The notes: generated by a model not told the origin, from the sequence alone. A stretch of 64,000 bases of DNA from Rhodoblastus sp963828185 (GCA_963828185.1 CAWHDV010000015.1:124001-188000), one strand, 5' to 3'. Numbered from the stretch's first letter, positions 24,017-32,981 are shown. Made by a program: numbers and translations.

Positions 24017-24577
24017 TTGCGCGCGCTCAAGCTTCTACTGCTGGGCGGGGCGCTGATGCTGGCGATCGCGGGGCCGAAGGCTTTCCTCGAGCCGCGCGCG
24101 CCGCTTTTGGCCAAGGTGACGGTCGCCTACGGCCCCGGGCCGGGTTTCGCCGCCATCGACCCAGAGCTGATCGGCCGGGCGAAAAAGTCCATCGACATGG
24201 CCGCCTATGTGCTCAGCGACCAGCGGGTGATCGTGGCGCTGTCGGCGGCCGCAAGCCGCGGCGTAAGAGTGCGGATCTACTTCGACCCCGAACAATTCCG
24301 CCGTATCGGTGGAGACAATGACAATATCCAGGCTTTGGCGAACCAGCCCAATGTGAGCGCCCGGATCAAGGCCGAACGGAATGACCTGATGCACATGAAA
24401 GCCTATGCGGTGGACGGGCGCTGGCTGCGCACCGGCTCGGCCAATTTCTCCTGGTCCGGCGAGACCCGGCAGGACAATGACGTCATTGTCATCGACAGCC
24501 CGCAGGCGGCCAATGATTTCACTCGCCATTTCGAACGCCTCTGGGCGCGACGCGACAATACGGAGGCCGCGCGATGA
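24017..24577 (+). CDS. Exported phospholipase D-like (single HKD motif) protein
   Basis: About 186 residues from a proposed TTG start at 24017. A hydrophobic N-terminal segment (LKLLLLGGALMLAIAG) looks like a signal peptide or anchor. The body is one PLDc_2-type domain with the catalytic pattern HMKAYAVDGRWLRTGSANFS (H-x-K, then the Asp and the GSAN motif). Single-HKD proteins of this kind act as dimeric nucleases or phosphodiesterases; the substrate here is unknown. It starts five bases after tsaD and overlaps gpsA by ATGA, so it is embedded in that operon. The start is uncertain; ATG 24057 is an alternative. Confidence 0.82.
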   Translation: MRALKLLLLGGALMLAIAGPKAFLEPRAPLLAKVTVAYGPGPGFAAIDPELIGRAKKSIDMAAYVLSDQRVIVALSAAASRGVRVRIYFDPEQFRRIGGDNDNIQALANQPNVSARIKAERNDLMHMKAYAVDGRWLRTGSANFSWSGETRQDNDVIVIDSPQAANDFTRHFERLWARRDNTEAAR

Positions 24578-25566
24578 GCCGCCACGCGACGCTCGCGGTG
24601 CTCGGCGCCGGCGCCTGGGGCACGGCGCTGGCCAATATGGCCGCGCTGTCACACGCCAAGGTCTGGCTCTGGGCGCATGATCCGGCGCAGGCCGAGGCGA
24701 TGCGCGCGACACGGCGCAACGACCGCCGCCTGCCGGGCGTGGTCCTGGCCGACCGGGTCGAGCCTGTCGCCGATATCGCCTGCGTCGGCGCGGCCGATCA
24801 TGTGCTGGCGGTCGTTCCGGCGCAGACATTGCGCCAGACGGCGGCGCTGATGCGCGGCCATTTGCGTCCCGGCGCCGCGGTCGTCAGTTGCGCCAAGGGC
24901 ATAGAGAAGGACACGGGCCTTTATATGCGCGAGGTCCTGGCCGTGGCGCTGCCCGGCCAGCCCGCCGCGGCCCTTTCCGGCCCGAGCTTCGCCGCCGACC
25001 TGGCGCGCGGCTTGCCGACCGCGGTGACGCTGGCGGCGGAACAAATCGATCTGGCGGAAACGCTCTGCGCCCGGTTGGGCGCGCCGCATTTCCGGCTCTA
25101 CCGGTCGAGCGACCTGCTCGGCGTCGAAATCGGCGGCGCGGCGAAAAACGTGCTGGCGATCGCCTGTGGCGTCAGCCTCGGCCGCGAACTCGGGGCCAGC
25201 GCCCATGCCGCGCTTCTCGCGCGCGGCTTCGCCGAACTGATGCGTTTCGCCGTGGCGCAGGGCGCGCGTCCCGAGACGATCATGGGGCTGTCAGGACTCG
25301 GAGACCTGGCGCTGACCTGCTCCTCGCCTCAGTCGCGCAATTTTTCCCTGGGCTTCGCCATCGGGCGCGGCGAAAAACCGCAGGCGGCTGGCCACGGCAA
25401 GTTGACGGAAGGCGCCTGGACGGCGGCGATCCTGACTCGCAAAGCGCGCAACCTGGGCGTGGAAATGCCGATCGCCGAGGCGGTGACGGCCATTCTCGAC
25501 GGGCAAATCGAAGTCGGCGCGGCGATCGAGGCCCTGATGAGCCGGCCGTTCAAGGCAGAGGGATAA
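24574..25566 (+). CDS. gpsA: Glycerol-3-phosphate dehydrogenase [NAD(P)+]
   Basis: Makes sn-glycerol 3-phosphate from dihydroxyacetone phosphate for phospholipid synthesis. The protein has 330 residues with the Rossmann motif GAGAWG at 11-16, the ALSGPSFA segment, the catalytic-lysine region GGAAKNVLAIA and the GLSGLGDLALTC motif. It overlaps the preceding PLD gene by four bases. The end is followed by a strong bidirectional terminator. Confidence 0.96.
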   Translation: MSRHATLAVLGAGAWGTALANMAALSHAKVWLWAHDPAQAEAMRATRRNDRRLPGVVLADRVEPVADIACVGAADHVLAVVPAQTLRQTAALMRGHLRPGAAVVSCAKGIEKDTGLYMREVLAVALPGQPAAALSGPSFAADLARGLPTAVTLAAEQIDLAETLCARLGAPHFRLYRSSDLLGVEIGGAAKNVLAIACGVSLGRELGASAHAALLARGFAELMRFAVAQGARPETIMGLSGLGDLALTCSSPQSRNFSLGFAIGRGEKPQAAGHGKLTEGAWTAAILTRKARNLGVEMPIAEAVTAILDGQIEVGAAIEALMSRPFKAEG

Positions 25567-25600
25567 AAAAGCCGGGCGCAAAAAATTACGCCCGGCTTGG
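25567..25600 (-). terminator. Bidirectional terminator gpsA / DUF3597 gene
   Basis: A perfect 10-bp stem AAGCCGGGCG/CGCCCGGCTT (25569-25578 with 25589-25598) around an A/T-rich 10-nt loop. On the minus strand it is followed by TTTT, on the plus strand by GGTTGTT. It lies between convergent genes. Confidence 0.75.
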
Positions 25601-25615
25601 TTGTTCCGGAAAAAA

Positions 25616-26065
25616 TTACTTCTTCGCCAGCAGGTCGCTCGGGACCTTGCCGCCATTGGCGGCGACGAGATCGATGACCTTTTTGTGCAGCCAGACGTTC
25701 ATGGTCGCGGAATCGTCGGTGTCGCCGTCGTATTTCAGTTCGGCGGCGAGTTCCTTGCGCGAGGCAAGGCTCGAATCGAGGCCAAGAACCTTCAGCAGGT
25801 CAACAATGGAAACACGCCAGTCGAGAGTTTCCGGGTTCTTGTCGTTGAGATCGTCGAGCACCGCGGCGATATCGACATTGGCGGCGACTTCAGGCGGAAC
25901 GCTGGCCGGCGCGTCGGGCGCGGGGGCGGCGACGGGAGCGGCGGCGTCGGCGGGGGCGTCGGCGGCAGGGGCGTCGGCGGCAGGAGCAGCCGGGGCGGCG
26001 GCGGGCGCGGCTTCAGCCGGTGTCGCGCCGAAAATCTTTCCGAGGATGTTTCCGAAAATGCTCAT
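25616..26065 (-). CDS. DUF3597 domain protein with Ala/Pro-rich linker
   Basis: Protein of 149 residues. A short start (MSIFGNILGKIFG) is followed by an Ala/Pro/Asp-rich linker at roughly 17-58. A C-terminal DUF3597 domain follows, with VDLLKVLGLDSSLASRKELAAELKYDG and the final LLAKK. The family often resembles a LysM-associated or secretion-linked helical domain, but no function is proven and no signal peptide is visible. It is a monocistronic unit ended by a strong terminator. Confidence 0.85.
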   Translation of the reverse strand: MSIFGNILGKIFGATPAEAAPAAAPAAPAADAPAADAPADAAAPVAAPAPDAPASVPPEVAANVDIAAVLDDLNDKNPETLDWRVSIVDLLKVLGLDSSLASRKELAAELKYDGDTDDSATMNVWLHKKVIDLVAANGGKVPSDLLAKK

Positions 26066-26272
26066 GGGAGTCCTGCCCTGTTATCAATGGAGTCTATCGT
26101 CCCGGCGCCGCCGGGGCGCCTGGACCGCCGCGCAGGCTAGGGCCAGGGCAAGACAGTTACAACACGAAAGCGCGCGATTTCACGCCGGAGAGCGGTTGAA
26201 TTCGCGTCTCATCCCGTGCAAGCATCTGGCGGAAAAGTCGTTCTTCCCCTGTAATTTTTTCGGGAGTCCCTG

Positions 26273-26560
26273 ATGCATTTTGTCGCACTCTGCCTCGACA
26301 AGCCGGATTCGCTGGCGACCCGGCTGGAAAGCCGCGCCGCGCATCTCGCCTATCTCAACGAAAAGGCGGCAATGGTGAAGCTCGCCGGACCTTTCCTCGA
26401 CGCCTCGGGCCAGCCCTGCGGCTCGATGCTGATTGTAGCCTGCCCCGATGAAGCGGCGGCGCGGGCCTTTCTCGCCGGCGACCCCTACGCCCGGGCGGGG
26501 CTGTTCGCCTCGGTCGAGTTGCGCCCTTTCCGTCCCAGCGTCGGGGCGTCGTTGGCATGA
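26273..26560 (+). CDS. YciI family protein
   Basis: Small protein of 95 residues of the YCII fold (ferredoxin-like). It has the conserved HLAYL segment with the family His near the start, an AGPFLDASGQPCGSMLIV strand pair and the DPYARAGLF motif. The biochemical role is not well established; some relatives have hydrolase-like activity. It overlaps the next gene by four bases (ATGA), a common YciI-EVE pairing in alphaproteobacteria. Confidence 0.9.
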   Translation: MHFVALCLDKPDSLATRLESRAAHLAYLNEKAAMVKLAGPFLDASGQPCGSMLIVACPDEAAARAFLAGDPYARAGLFASVELRPFRPSVGASLA

Positions 26561-26982
26561 GCGCGCACAAGAACCACTGGCTGTTCAAGAGCGAGCCGGA
26601 GTCCTGGTCGTGGGACCAGATGGTCGCCGCCGGCGCGGAGGGAACCGGCTGGACCGGCGTGCGCAATCATTTGGCCAAGCAGCAGATGATGGCGATGCAA
26701 AAGGGCGACCGGGCTTTTTTCTATCATTCCAATGTCGGCAAGGAAGTGGTCGGCGTCGTCGAGGTGATCAAGGCCTTTCACCCCGACCCGACCGACGCGA
26801 GCGGCAAGTTCGGCATGGTGGACGTGCGGGCGGTCGAGCCGCTGCAACGTCCGGTGACCCTGGCCGAAATCAAGGCCGACCCGCGTTTCGCGGAAATGGC
26901 GCTGGTGAAAAGCTCCCGTCTGTCGGTGCAACCTGTGTCGCATGACCACTGGCTGGCGATCCGCAAGCTCGGCGGCCTATAG
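26557..26982 (+). CDS. EVE domain protein
   Basis: Protein of 141 residues with a single EVE domain, a PUA-like fold that binds modified bases in DNA or RNA. The N-terminus HWLFKSEPESWSWDQM and the GVRNHLAKQQMMAMQKGDRAFFYHS segment are typical. Start ATG 26557 overlaps the YciI gene. Alphaproteobacterial members are housekeeping proteins of unclear target. It is convergent with the MarR gene, overlapping its end by six bases. Confidence 0.92.
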   Translation: MSAHKNHWLFKSEPESWSWDQMVAAGAEGTGWTGVRNHLAKQQMMAMQKGDRAFFYHSNVGKEVVGVVEVIKAFHPDPTDASGKFGMVDVRAVEPLQRPVTLAEIKADPRFAEMALVKSSRLSVQPVSHDHWLAIRKLGGL

Positions 26983-27507
26983 GGCTTCGGCGTCGAAATC
27001 GCCCGGCAGCGGCAAACCGGCGGCGACGCCGGCAAGCCACCGGCGCAGCGCGCGTTCGCGTTTGGGCCGCAGCCCTTCGACCAGCCGGGCGCTCGCGGCC
27101 TCCACCCTCTCGCGGCCCATGCGCAGAATGCTCTCGCCCTTCGGCGTGAGCGCCAGCGGACGGGCGCGCGAAGCGGACGCAACGCCGCCTTCCTCTTCGC
27201 GCGCCAGTCCGGCGCGGCGCAGGTTGGCGACGATCAGGCTGACCGTCTGCGGCGTCAGCTTGGCTTTCCGCGCGAGGTCGGCGGCGAGCAAGCCGGGGTT
27301 GGCGCCGATCAGCGTCAGGGCCGCCAATTGCGGCGGCGTGACGCCGAGATCGGCCAGCAACCTTTCCTCCGCCAACCGATGCGCGCCGGCGGCCTGGCGC
27401 AGCAAGGCGGCGATCTCCCCATTTTCGCCAGGCAGCTCGAGCAGGCGCGGTCGCCGCCTCGCGACTTCGGCGGTCGTGGGTTCGGCTTGTTGGCTTGGCT
27501 TGGCCAT
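26977..27507 (-). CDS. MarR-family transcriptional regulator
   Basis: Protein of 176 residues. A winged helix covers about residues 70-135 (PPQLAALTLIGANPG, then KAKLTPQTVSLIVANLRRAGL and the RARPLALTPKGE wing). The N-terminal 30 residues are Arg/Pro-rich and unusual. MarR proteins are ligand-sensing repressors binding palindromes near their own gene; the divergent neighbour is zapE, so the 273-base gap is the candidate operator region. The ligand is unknown. Confidence 0.87.
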   Translation of the reverse strand: MAKPSQQAEPTTAEVARRRPRLLELPGENGEIAALLRQAAGAHRLAEERLLADLGVTPPQLAALTLIGANPGLLAADLARKAKLTPQTVSLIVANLRRAGLAREEEGGVASASRARPLALTPKGESILRMGRERVEAASARLVEGLRPKRERALRRWLAGVAAGLPLPGDFDAEAL

Positions 27508-27780
27508 TTTTCCCCAACGCGGTTCGCTATCGAATTTTCATTGCAAGCTGACAGGGGACTGATTCTAGCCCTGTCCGCACCGCGCCGCAAGGTATTGGCC
27601 AACAGGGCCTGTGGACAGAACCCGGCTTCGTCCCGCAAAGATTTTCGGCCGAAAGGTTAGGTTGCCAGAAGGCGTACCGCGCCGCTAAACGCGTAGACGC
27701 AGTCGCAAAAGCCGAACGACTTATGGACAGGAAGACGCGCATCGGCCCAACGTTCCGAGACGCCACCCGGAAGGCCTTCG
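27508..27780 (+). promoter_or_regulatory. Divergent promoter region marR/zapE
   Basis: 273 bases without a gene. A spaced inverted repeat GCCCTGT (27568-27574) / ACAGGGC (27602-27608) is visible. The arms lie 27 bases apart, too far for a simple MarR site. Promoters are inferred from orientation. Confidence 0.35.
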
Positions 27781-28965
27781 ATGGACCCTTTTCGCCCCAC
27801 GATCATCGACCGTTATGAGAGCCTCGCGACGCAGGCCCGAATCGAGCGCGACGCGAACCAGGTGGCGATCGTCAGGAAGCTCGACGAGCTTTGTCAGTCG
27901 ATCGAAGAGGCGCGGCTGGCGAAGAAGTCGAGCGCGCTCGGCTGGATGTTCGGCGCGCGCCGGGCGGTCGCGCCTTCGCCAAAGGGACTTTACATCTGGG
28001 GTTCGGTCGGGCGCGGCAAGACCATGCTGATGGATCTGTTTTTCGAAGCCGTGGAGAACGAGCCGAAGCGGCGTGTGCATTTCCACGCCTTCATGGCCGA
28101 GGTCCACCGCCGCATTTTCGCCTGGCGCGAGAGCAAGAAGGCCGGCAAGGCCAGGGGCGACGATCCGATCGCCCCGGTCGCCGAGGATCTCGCCAAGGAT
28201 GCGAGCCTTCTGTGTTTTGACGAGTTCGCCGTCACCGACATCGCCGACGCGATGATCCTTGGAAGGTTGTTCCAGGCGTTGTGGGCGCAAAAGGTCATTG
28301 TCGTCGCCACGTCGAATGTCGATCCCGCCGATCTTTACAAGGACGGTCTGAACCGCGCCCTGTTCCTGCCCTTCATTTCGATGATCAGGAACAACATGGA
28401 GGTGGTGAAGCTCGACGCGCGCACCGATTTCCGCCTGGAAAAGCTTGGCCACGCGCCGGTCTACCACACGCCGGCCGACGCCTCCGCCGACGCGGCGCTG
28501 ACGCGGACCTTCCACGCCCTGACCGGCGTCGAGAAGGGACGGCCGACGCGCCTGCCGCTGCTTGGGCGCGAAGTCGCCGTGCCGCAGGCGGCAAGCCATG
28601 TCGCGCGCTTCGACTACGCCGATCTGTGCCGGCAACCGCTCGGCGCCGCCGATTTCCTGGCTATCGCCGAGAATTTCCATACGCTGATCATCGACCATAT
28701 TCCCGTCATCTCGTCCGACGACCGCAACGAGGCCAAGCGCTTCATTACCCTGATCGACGCCCTTTACGACCAGCGCGTGAAACTGCTGGCCTCCGCCGCC
28801 GCCGATCCCGATCGGCTTTACAAGGCGGAACAAGGTCGCGAGGCGTTCGAATTCGCCCGCACGGCGTCGCGGCTCATGGAAATGCGCTCGGCCGAATATC
28901 TCGCTCTGCCGCATGGGTTGGGGGACGTCGTCAGCGGCGCCATCACCGGACTGGTCGAGACATGA
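27781..28965 (+). CDS. zapE: Cell division AFG1-like ATPase ZapE
   Basis: AFG1/ZapE-family P-loop ATPase of 394 residues, associated with division under stress and membrane-protein turnover. Walker A GSVGRGKT is at 74-81 and Walker B LLCFDEF near 143-149; the C-terminal SLLETMRS-like region (SRLMEMRSAEYL) is also present. In alphaproteobacteria the gene usually stands upstream of mdh, as here, but a TetR gene has come between; the stop overlaps that gene's start by ATGA. Confidence 0.94.
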   Translation: MDPFRPTIIDRYESLATQARIERDANQVAIVRKLDELCQSIEEARLAKKSSALGWMFGARRAVAPSPKGLYIWGSVGRGKTMLMDLFFEAVENEPKRRVHFHAFMAEVHRRIFAWRESKKAGKARGDDPIAPVAEDLAKDASLLCFDEFAVTDIADAMILGRLFQALWAQKVIVVATSNVDPADLYKDGLNRALFLPFISMIRNNMEVVKLDARTDFRLEKLGHAPVYHTPADASADAALTRTFHALTGVEKGRPTRLPLLGREVAVPQAASHVARFDYADLCRQPLGAADFLAIAENFHTLIIDHIPVISSDDRNEAKRFITLIDALYDQRVKLLASAAADPDRLYKAEQGREAFEFARTASRLMEMRSAEYLALPHGLGDVVSGAITGLVET

Positions 28966-29597
28966 CCGATCCGACGACCGCCGCTTCATTTGGCGAAATC
29001 GGCCCGGATCAGAAAATCCTCGAGCTTGCCGGCGAGCATCTGCGGCGTTTCGGGCCGAAACGCACGACCATCGTCGGCATAGCCGAAGCGGCAGGAATGT
29101 CGCACGCCAATGTCTACCGTTACTTTCCGTCCAAGCAGGCCTTGTTCGAAGCCGTCACGGCCGTCTGGCTCAAGCCGCTCGAGAGCGCGCTGCGGGTGAT
29201 CGTCGAAGGCCAGGACCCGGCTTACGACAAGCTGGAGCGGGCGCTCGTCGCGCTACAGCGCGCCTACCGCGAGAAAATGGCCGCCGATCCGATCCTGTTC
29301 CGCCTGCTCTGCGAAGCCGTCGAGAAAGGCCAGGTGGTCGCGCGACGCCATCGCAACAGGGTGCAAAATGAAATCCAGGCCATCGTCGAGGAAGGGATAG
29401 GCTCGGGCTCGTTCCGCATGCAGGACCGCCGCCGCGCCATGGCGCTGGTGTTCGACCTGGCGCATCGCTTCATCCAGCCGGTGTCGATCGCGCTGGACAA
29501 GGGGGTATCGGCCGCCGAACTGGAGGTCCGCGCCAACAGGGCGATCGCCGTCATCCAGCGCGCCTTGACTTTCGGCGATCCCGATTTTGACATGTGA
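28962..29597 (+). CDS. TetR-family transcriptional regulator
   Basis: Protein of 211 residues with a TetR_N helix-turn-helix at about 36-66 (TTIVGIAEAAGMSHANVYRYFPSK). The helical ligand-binding domain that follows resembles the C-terminal domain seen in other proteobacterial TetR regulators. ATG 28962 overlaps the zapE stop, so the regulator is translated with zapE. Targets are unknown; the neighbouring TCA operon is one candidate because repeated TGACA/TGTCA elements lie directly downstream. Confidence 0.92.
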   Translation: MTDPTTAASFGEIGPDQKILELAGEHLRRFGPKRTTIVGIAEAAGMSHANVYRYFPSKQALFEAVTAVWLKPLESALRVIVEGQDPAYDKLERALVALQRAYREKMAADPILFRLLCEAVEKGQVVARRHRNRVQNEIQAIVEEGIGSGSFRMQDRRRAMALVFDLAHRFIQPVSIALDKGVSAAELEVRANRAIAVIQRALTFGDPDFDM

Positions 29598-29617
29598 CAT
29601 TTTTTGTCATTTGTCAC
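29594..29617 (+). promoter_or_regulatory. TGACA/TGTCA inverted repeats between tetR and mdh
   Basis: TGACA (29595-29599) and TGTCA (29605-29609) form a dyad around TTTTT. A second TGTCAC follows at 29612-29617 and also pairs with GTGACA at 29594-29599. The first arm overlaps the tetR stop codon. It could be a regulator-binding site or a weak terminator. Confidence 0.4.
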
Positions 29618-29893
29618 AATTGTAGCAAAGCCTTTGACGCGCTTCCGCGCGACGCCGCTGGCGCTTGCTATCCCGTTGTTTGCGCGCAGTCTTTCGACTC
29701 GCCTTCGCGACCGGCGCGCCCTGCGGGGCCTCCGTCTTACGCGGGCTTATCCTTTCTCACGACTTGAAAGCGGCAAGACTTCAAGGCAAAAGGCCCTCCA
29801 TATCCGCGACCGCGGACAGCGACGAAGGATCAGGCGCGGCTTGAAGAGAGGCCAAACCAAATCCAAGGCCAGTCAAAACCAAGGACGAAACCC
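29618..29893 (+). promoter_or_regulatory. Leader region of the mdh-suc operon
   Basis: Gene-free sequence before mdh that should hold the operon promoter and a leader. No strong -35/-10 pair is evident. Confidence 0.4.
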
Positions 29894-30856
29894 ATGGCGC
29901 GTAACAAGATTGCACTGATCGGAGCCGGCCAGATCGGCGGCACTCTCGCCCATCTCGCGGGGCTCAAGGAACTGGGCGACATCGTGCTGTTCGACATCGC
30001 CGAAGGCACGCCGCAGGGCAAGGCGCTCGACCTCGCTGAATCGTCCCCGGTCGACGGCTTCGACGCCGCCCTGTCCGGCGCCAATGATTATGCGCAGATC
30101 GCCGGATCCGACGTCGTCATCGTCACCGCCGGCGTGCCGCGCAAGCCGGGCATGAGCCGCGACGACCTGCTCGGCATCAATCTGAAGGTGATGGCCTCGG
30201 TCGGCGCCGGCATCAAGCAATATGCCCCGGACGCCTTCGTCATCTGCATCACCAACCCGCTCGACGCCATGGTCTGGGCGCTGCAAAAGTCCTCCGGACT
30301 GCCGGCCAACAAGGTGGTCGGCATGGCCGGCGTGCTCAATTCGGCCCGCTTCCGCTATTTCCTCGCCGAAGCCACCGGCGTCTCGGTCAAGGACGTGCAC
30401 GCCATGACGCTCGGCGGCCACGGCGACGACATGGTGCCGCTGGTGCGCTATTCGACGGTCGGCGGCGTGCCGCTGCCCGAACTGGTGAAAATGGGCTGGC
30501 TGTCGCAGGACAAGCTCGACTCCATCGTCGAGCGCACCCGCAAGGGCGGCGGCGAGATCGTCGGCCTGCTCAAGACCGGCTCCGCCTTCTACGCCCCGGC
30601 CGCGTCCGCCATCGCCATGGCCAAATCCTATCTCAAGGACCAGAAGCGCGTCCTGCCCGTCGCGGCCTATCTCAATGGCGAATATGGCGTCAAGGACACC
30701 TATGTCGGCGTGCCCGCGCTGATTGGCGCCAACGGCGTCGAGAAGATTGTCGAGGTCGAGTTCGACGCCGCGGAAAAGGCGATGTTCGACAAGTCGAACG
30801 CTTCGGTCCAGGGCCTGATCGAGGCCTGCAAGAAAATCAACCCGGCCCTGGCCTGA
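29894..30856 (+). CDS. mdh: Malate dehydrogenase
   Basis: NAD-dependent, LDH-like malate dehydrogenase of 320 residues, interconverting malate and oxaloacetate. The Rossmann motif GAGQIGGTLAHLA is at the start, and the catalytic-histidine region TLGGHGDDMVPL near 173-184 is intact. The substrate loop VTAGVPRKPGMSRDDL, with its Arg residues, is typical of malate dehydrogenase. It is the first gene of the TCA operon mdh-sucC-sucD-odhA-odhB-lpdA. Confidence 0.97.
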   Translation: MARNKIALIGAGQIGGTLAHLAGLKELGDIVLFDIAEGTPQGKALDLAESSPVDGFDAALSGANDYAQIAGSDVVIVTAGVPRKPGMSRDDLLGINLKVMASVGAGIKQYAPDAFVICITNPLDAMVWALQKSSGLPANKVVGMAGVLNSARFRYFLAEATGVSVKDVHAMTLGGHGDDMVPLVRYSTVGGVPLPELVKMGWLSQDKLDSIVERTRKGGGEIVGLLKTGSAFYAPAASAIAMAKSYLKDQKRVLPVAAYLNGEYGVKDTYVGVPALIGANGVEKIVEVEFDAAEKAMFDKSNASVQGLIEACKKINPALA

Positions 30857-30889
30857 TCCGGGCTTCCCGCTCTTTCACGAGGACATCAT

Positions 30890-32089
30890 ATGAATATTCA
30901 TGAGTATCAGGCGAAGGCCGTTCTCAAGGAATTCGGAGTGCCGGTTTCACGCGGCGTGCCGGTCCTGAAGGTCGAGGACGCCGAAGCCGCCGCCAAGGAG
31001 CTTGGCGGTCCGCTATGGGTCGTCAAGTCGCAGATCCACGCCGGCGGCCGCGGCAAAGGCAAGTTCAAGGAAGCCGCCGCTGGTGAAAAGGGCGGCGTCC
31101 GTCTCGCCAAATCCATCGACGAGGTGAAGCAGTTCGTCAAGGAAATGTTGGGCAATACGCTGGTCACCATCCAGACCGGGCCGGCCGGCAAGCAGGTCAA
31201 CCGTCTCTATATCGAGGACGGCTCCGACATCGAGAAGGAATTCTACCTCTCGGCGCTGGTTGACCGCGAGACGTCGCGCGTCTCCTTCGTCGTCTCGACC
31301 GAAGGCGGCATGGACATCGAGGAGGTCGCCCATTCGACCCCCGAAAAGATCATCACCTTCTCGGTCGATCCGGCCACCGGCGTCATGCCCCACCACGGCC
31401 GCACCGTCGCCAAGGCCCTCGGCCTGACCGGCGATCTCGCCAAGCAGGCGGGCGTGCTCGTCGCCCAGCTCTACACCGCCTTTGTCGCCAAGGACATGGC
31501 GATGCTGGAGATCAACCCGCTCATCATCTCCAAGCAGGGCCAGTTGAAGTGCCTGGACGCGAAGGTTTCCTTCGACTCCAACTCGCTCTATCGCCAGCCC
31601 GACATGCTCGCCCTGCGCGATCTGACGGAAGAAGACGCCAAGGAAATCGAGGCGTCGAAACATGACCTGTCCTACATCACCCTCGACGGGCAGATCGGCT
31701 GCATGGTCAATGGCGCCGGCCTCGCCATGGCGACCATGGACATCATCAAGCTCTATGGCATGGAGCCGGCCAACTTCCTCGACGTCGGCGGCGGCGCCAC
31801 CAAGGAGAAGGTCACCGCGGCCTTCAAGATCATCACCGCCGACGCGAACGTCAAAGGCATTCTGGTCAACATCTTCGGCGGCATCATGCGCTGCGACGTC
31901 ATCGCCGAAGGCGTGATCGCCGCGGTCAAGGAAGTCGGCCTGAAAGTTCCGCTGGTCGTCCGCCTCGAAGGCACCAATGTCGATCTCGGCAAGAAAATCA
32001 TCCGGGAATCCGGCCTCAACGTCATTCCGGCAGACGACCTCGACGATGCCGCGCAGAAAATCGTCAAGGCCGTTAAGGAGGCCGCATAA
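30890..32089 (+). CDS. sucC: Succinyl-CoA ligase subunit beta
   Basis: ATP-grasp subunit of 399 residues which, with SucD, converts succinyl-CoA to succinate with ATP or GTP formation. The start MNIHEYQAKAVLKEFGVPV, the IHAGGRGKGKF nucleotide loop and LDVGGGATKEKV are diagnostic. An AGGA ribosome-binding site precedes the ATG. Its TAA overlaps the sucD ATG by one base (TAATG). Confidence 0.97.
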   Translation: MNIHEYQAKAVLKEFGVPVSRGVPVLKVEDAEAAAKELGGPLWVVKSQIHAGGRGKGKFKEAAAGEKGGVRLAKSIDEVKQFVKEMLGNTLVTIQTGPAGKQVNRLYIEDGSDIEKEFYLSALVDRETSRVSFVVSTEGGMDIEEVAHSTPEKIITFSVDPATGVMPHHGRTVAKALGLTGDLAKQAGVLVAQLYTAFVAKDMAMLEINPLIISKQGQLKCLDAKVSFDSNSLYRQPDMLALRDLTEEDAKEIEASKHDLSYITLDGQIGCMVNGAGLAMATMDIIKLYGMEPANFLDVGGGATKEKVTAAFKIITADANVKGILVNIFGGIMRCDVIAEGVIAAVKEVGLKVPLVVRLEGTNVDLGKKIIRESGLNVIPADDLDDAAQKIVKAVKEAA

Positions 32090-32976
32090 TGTCCATCCTG
32101 ATCGACAACAACACCAAGATCATCACGCAAGGGTTCACCGGCAAGAACGGCACCTTCCACTCCGAACAGGCCCTGGCCTATTTCGGCACCAAGGTCGTTG
32201 GCGGCACCTCGCCCGGCAAGGGCGGCTCGACCCACCTCGGCCTGCCGGTGTTCGACACGGTTTCAGAGGCGCGCGACGCCACCGGCGCCAACGCATCGGT
32301 GATCTACGTTCCGCCGCCGGGCGCGGCGGACGCGATCTGCGAAGCCATCGACGCGGAAATTCCGCTGATCGTTTGCATCACCGAGGGCATCCCGGTGGAA
32401 GACATGATCAAGGTCAAGCGTGCGCTGAGCGGCTCGAAGTCGCGCCTCATTGGCCCCAACTGCCCGGGCGTCATGACGGCGAACGAGTGCAAGATCGGCA
32501 TCATGCCCGGCAACATCTTCAAGCAGGGCAATGTCGGCATCGTCTCGCGCTCCGGCACGCTGACCTATGAAGCGGTGTTCCAGACCACCCAGGTCGGCCT
32601 TGGCCAGACCACGGCGGTCGGCATCGGCGGCGACCCGGTCAAGGGCACGGAATTCATCGACATGCTCGAATTGTTCCTGGCCGACGACAAGACGCATTCG
32701 ATCATCATGATCGGCGAAATCGGCGGCTCGGCGGAAGAAGACGCCGCGCAGTTCATCGCCGACGAGGCCAAGCGCGGCCGCAAGAAGCCGATGGTCGGCT
32801 TCATCGCCGGCCGCACCGCCCCTCCCGGCCGCCGCATGGGCCATGCCGGCGCCATCATTTCCGGCGGCAAGGGCGGCGCGGAAGACAAGATCGCGGCGAT
32901 GGAGGCGGCGGGCATCCGCGTCTCGCCCTCGCCGGCGCGCCTCGGTTCGACCCTGGTCGAAGTCCTCAAGGGCTGA
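32089..32976 (+). CDS. sucD: Succinyl-CoA ligase subunit alpha
   Basis: CoA-binding and phosphohistidine-carrying subunit of 295 residues. The active His is at about 252 in GHAGAIISGGKG. The CoA-binding GFTGKNGTFHSEQA segment and the LIGPNCPGV motif are clear. It is coupled to sucC by a one-base overlap. The stop is followed after five bases by a strong perfect hairpin before odhA. Confidence 0.97.
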   Translation: MSILIDNNTKIITQGFTGKNGTFHSEQALAYFGTKVVGGTSPGKGGSTHLGLPVFDTVSEARDATGANASVIYVPPPGAADAICEAIDAEIPLIVCITEGIPVEDMIKVKRALSGSKSRLIGPNCPGVMTANECKIGIMPGNIFKQGNVGIVSRSGTLTYEAVFQTTQVGLGQTTAVGIGGDPVKGTEFIDMLELFLADDKTHSIIMIGEIGGSAEEDAAQFIADEAKRGRKKPMVGFIAGRTAPPGRRMGHAGAIISGGKGGAEDKIAAMEAAGIRVSPSPARLGSTLVEVLKG

Positions 32977-32981
32977 CAGAT

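Noticed and set aside
25900..26020. Repetitive GGCGTCGGCGGCAGGG-like DNA in the DUF3597 gene.
   Set aside because: It only encodes the Ala/Pro/Asp linker of the protein and needs no other explanation.
27568..27608. GCCCTGT/ACAGGGC inverted repeat as the MarR operator.
   Set aside because: The arms are 27 bases apart, too far for a usual MarR palindrome; kept only as a note in the promoter region.
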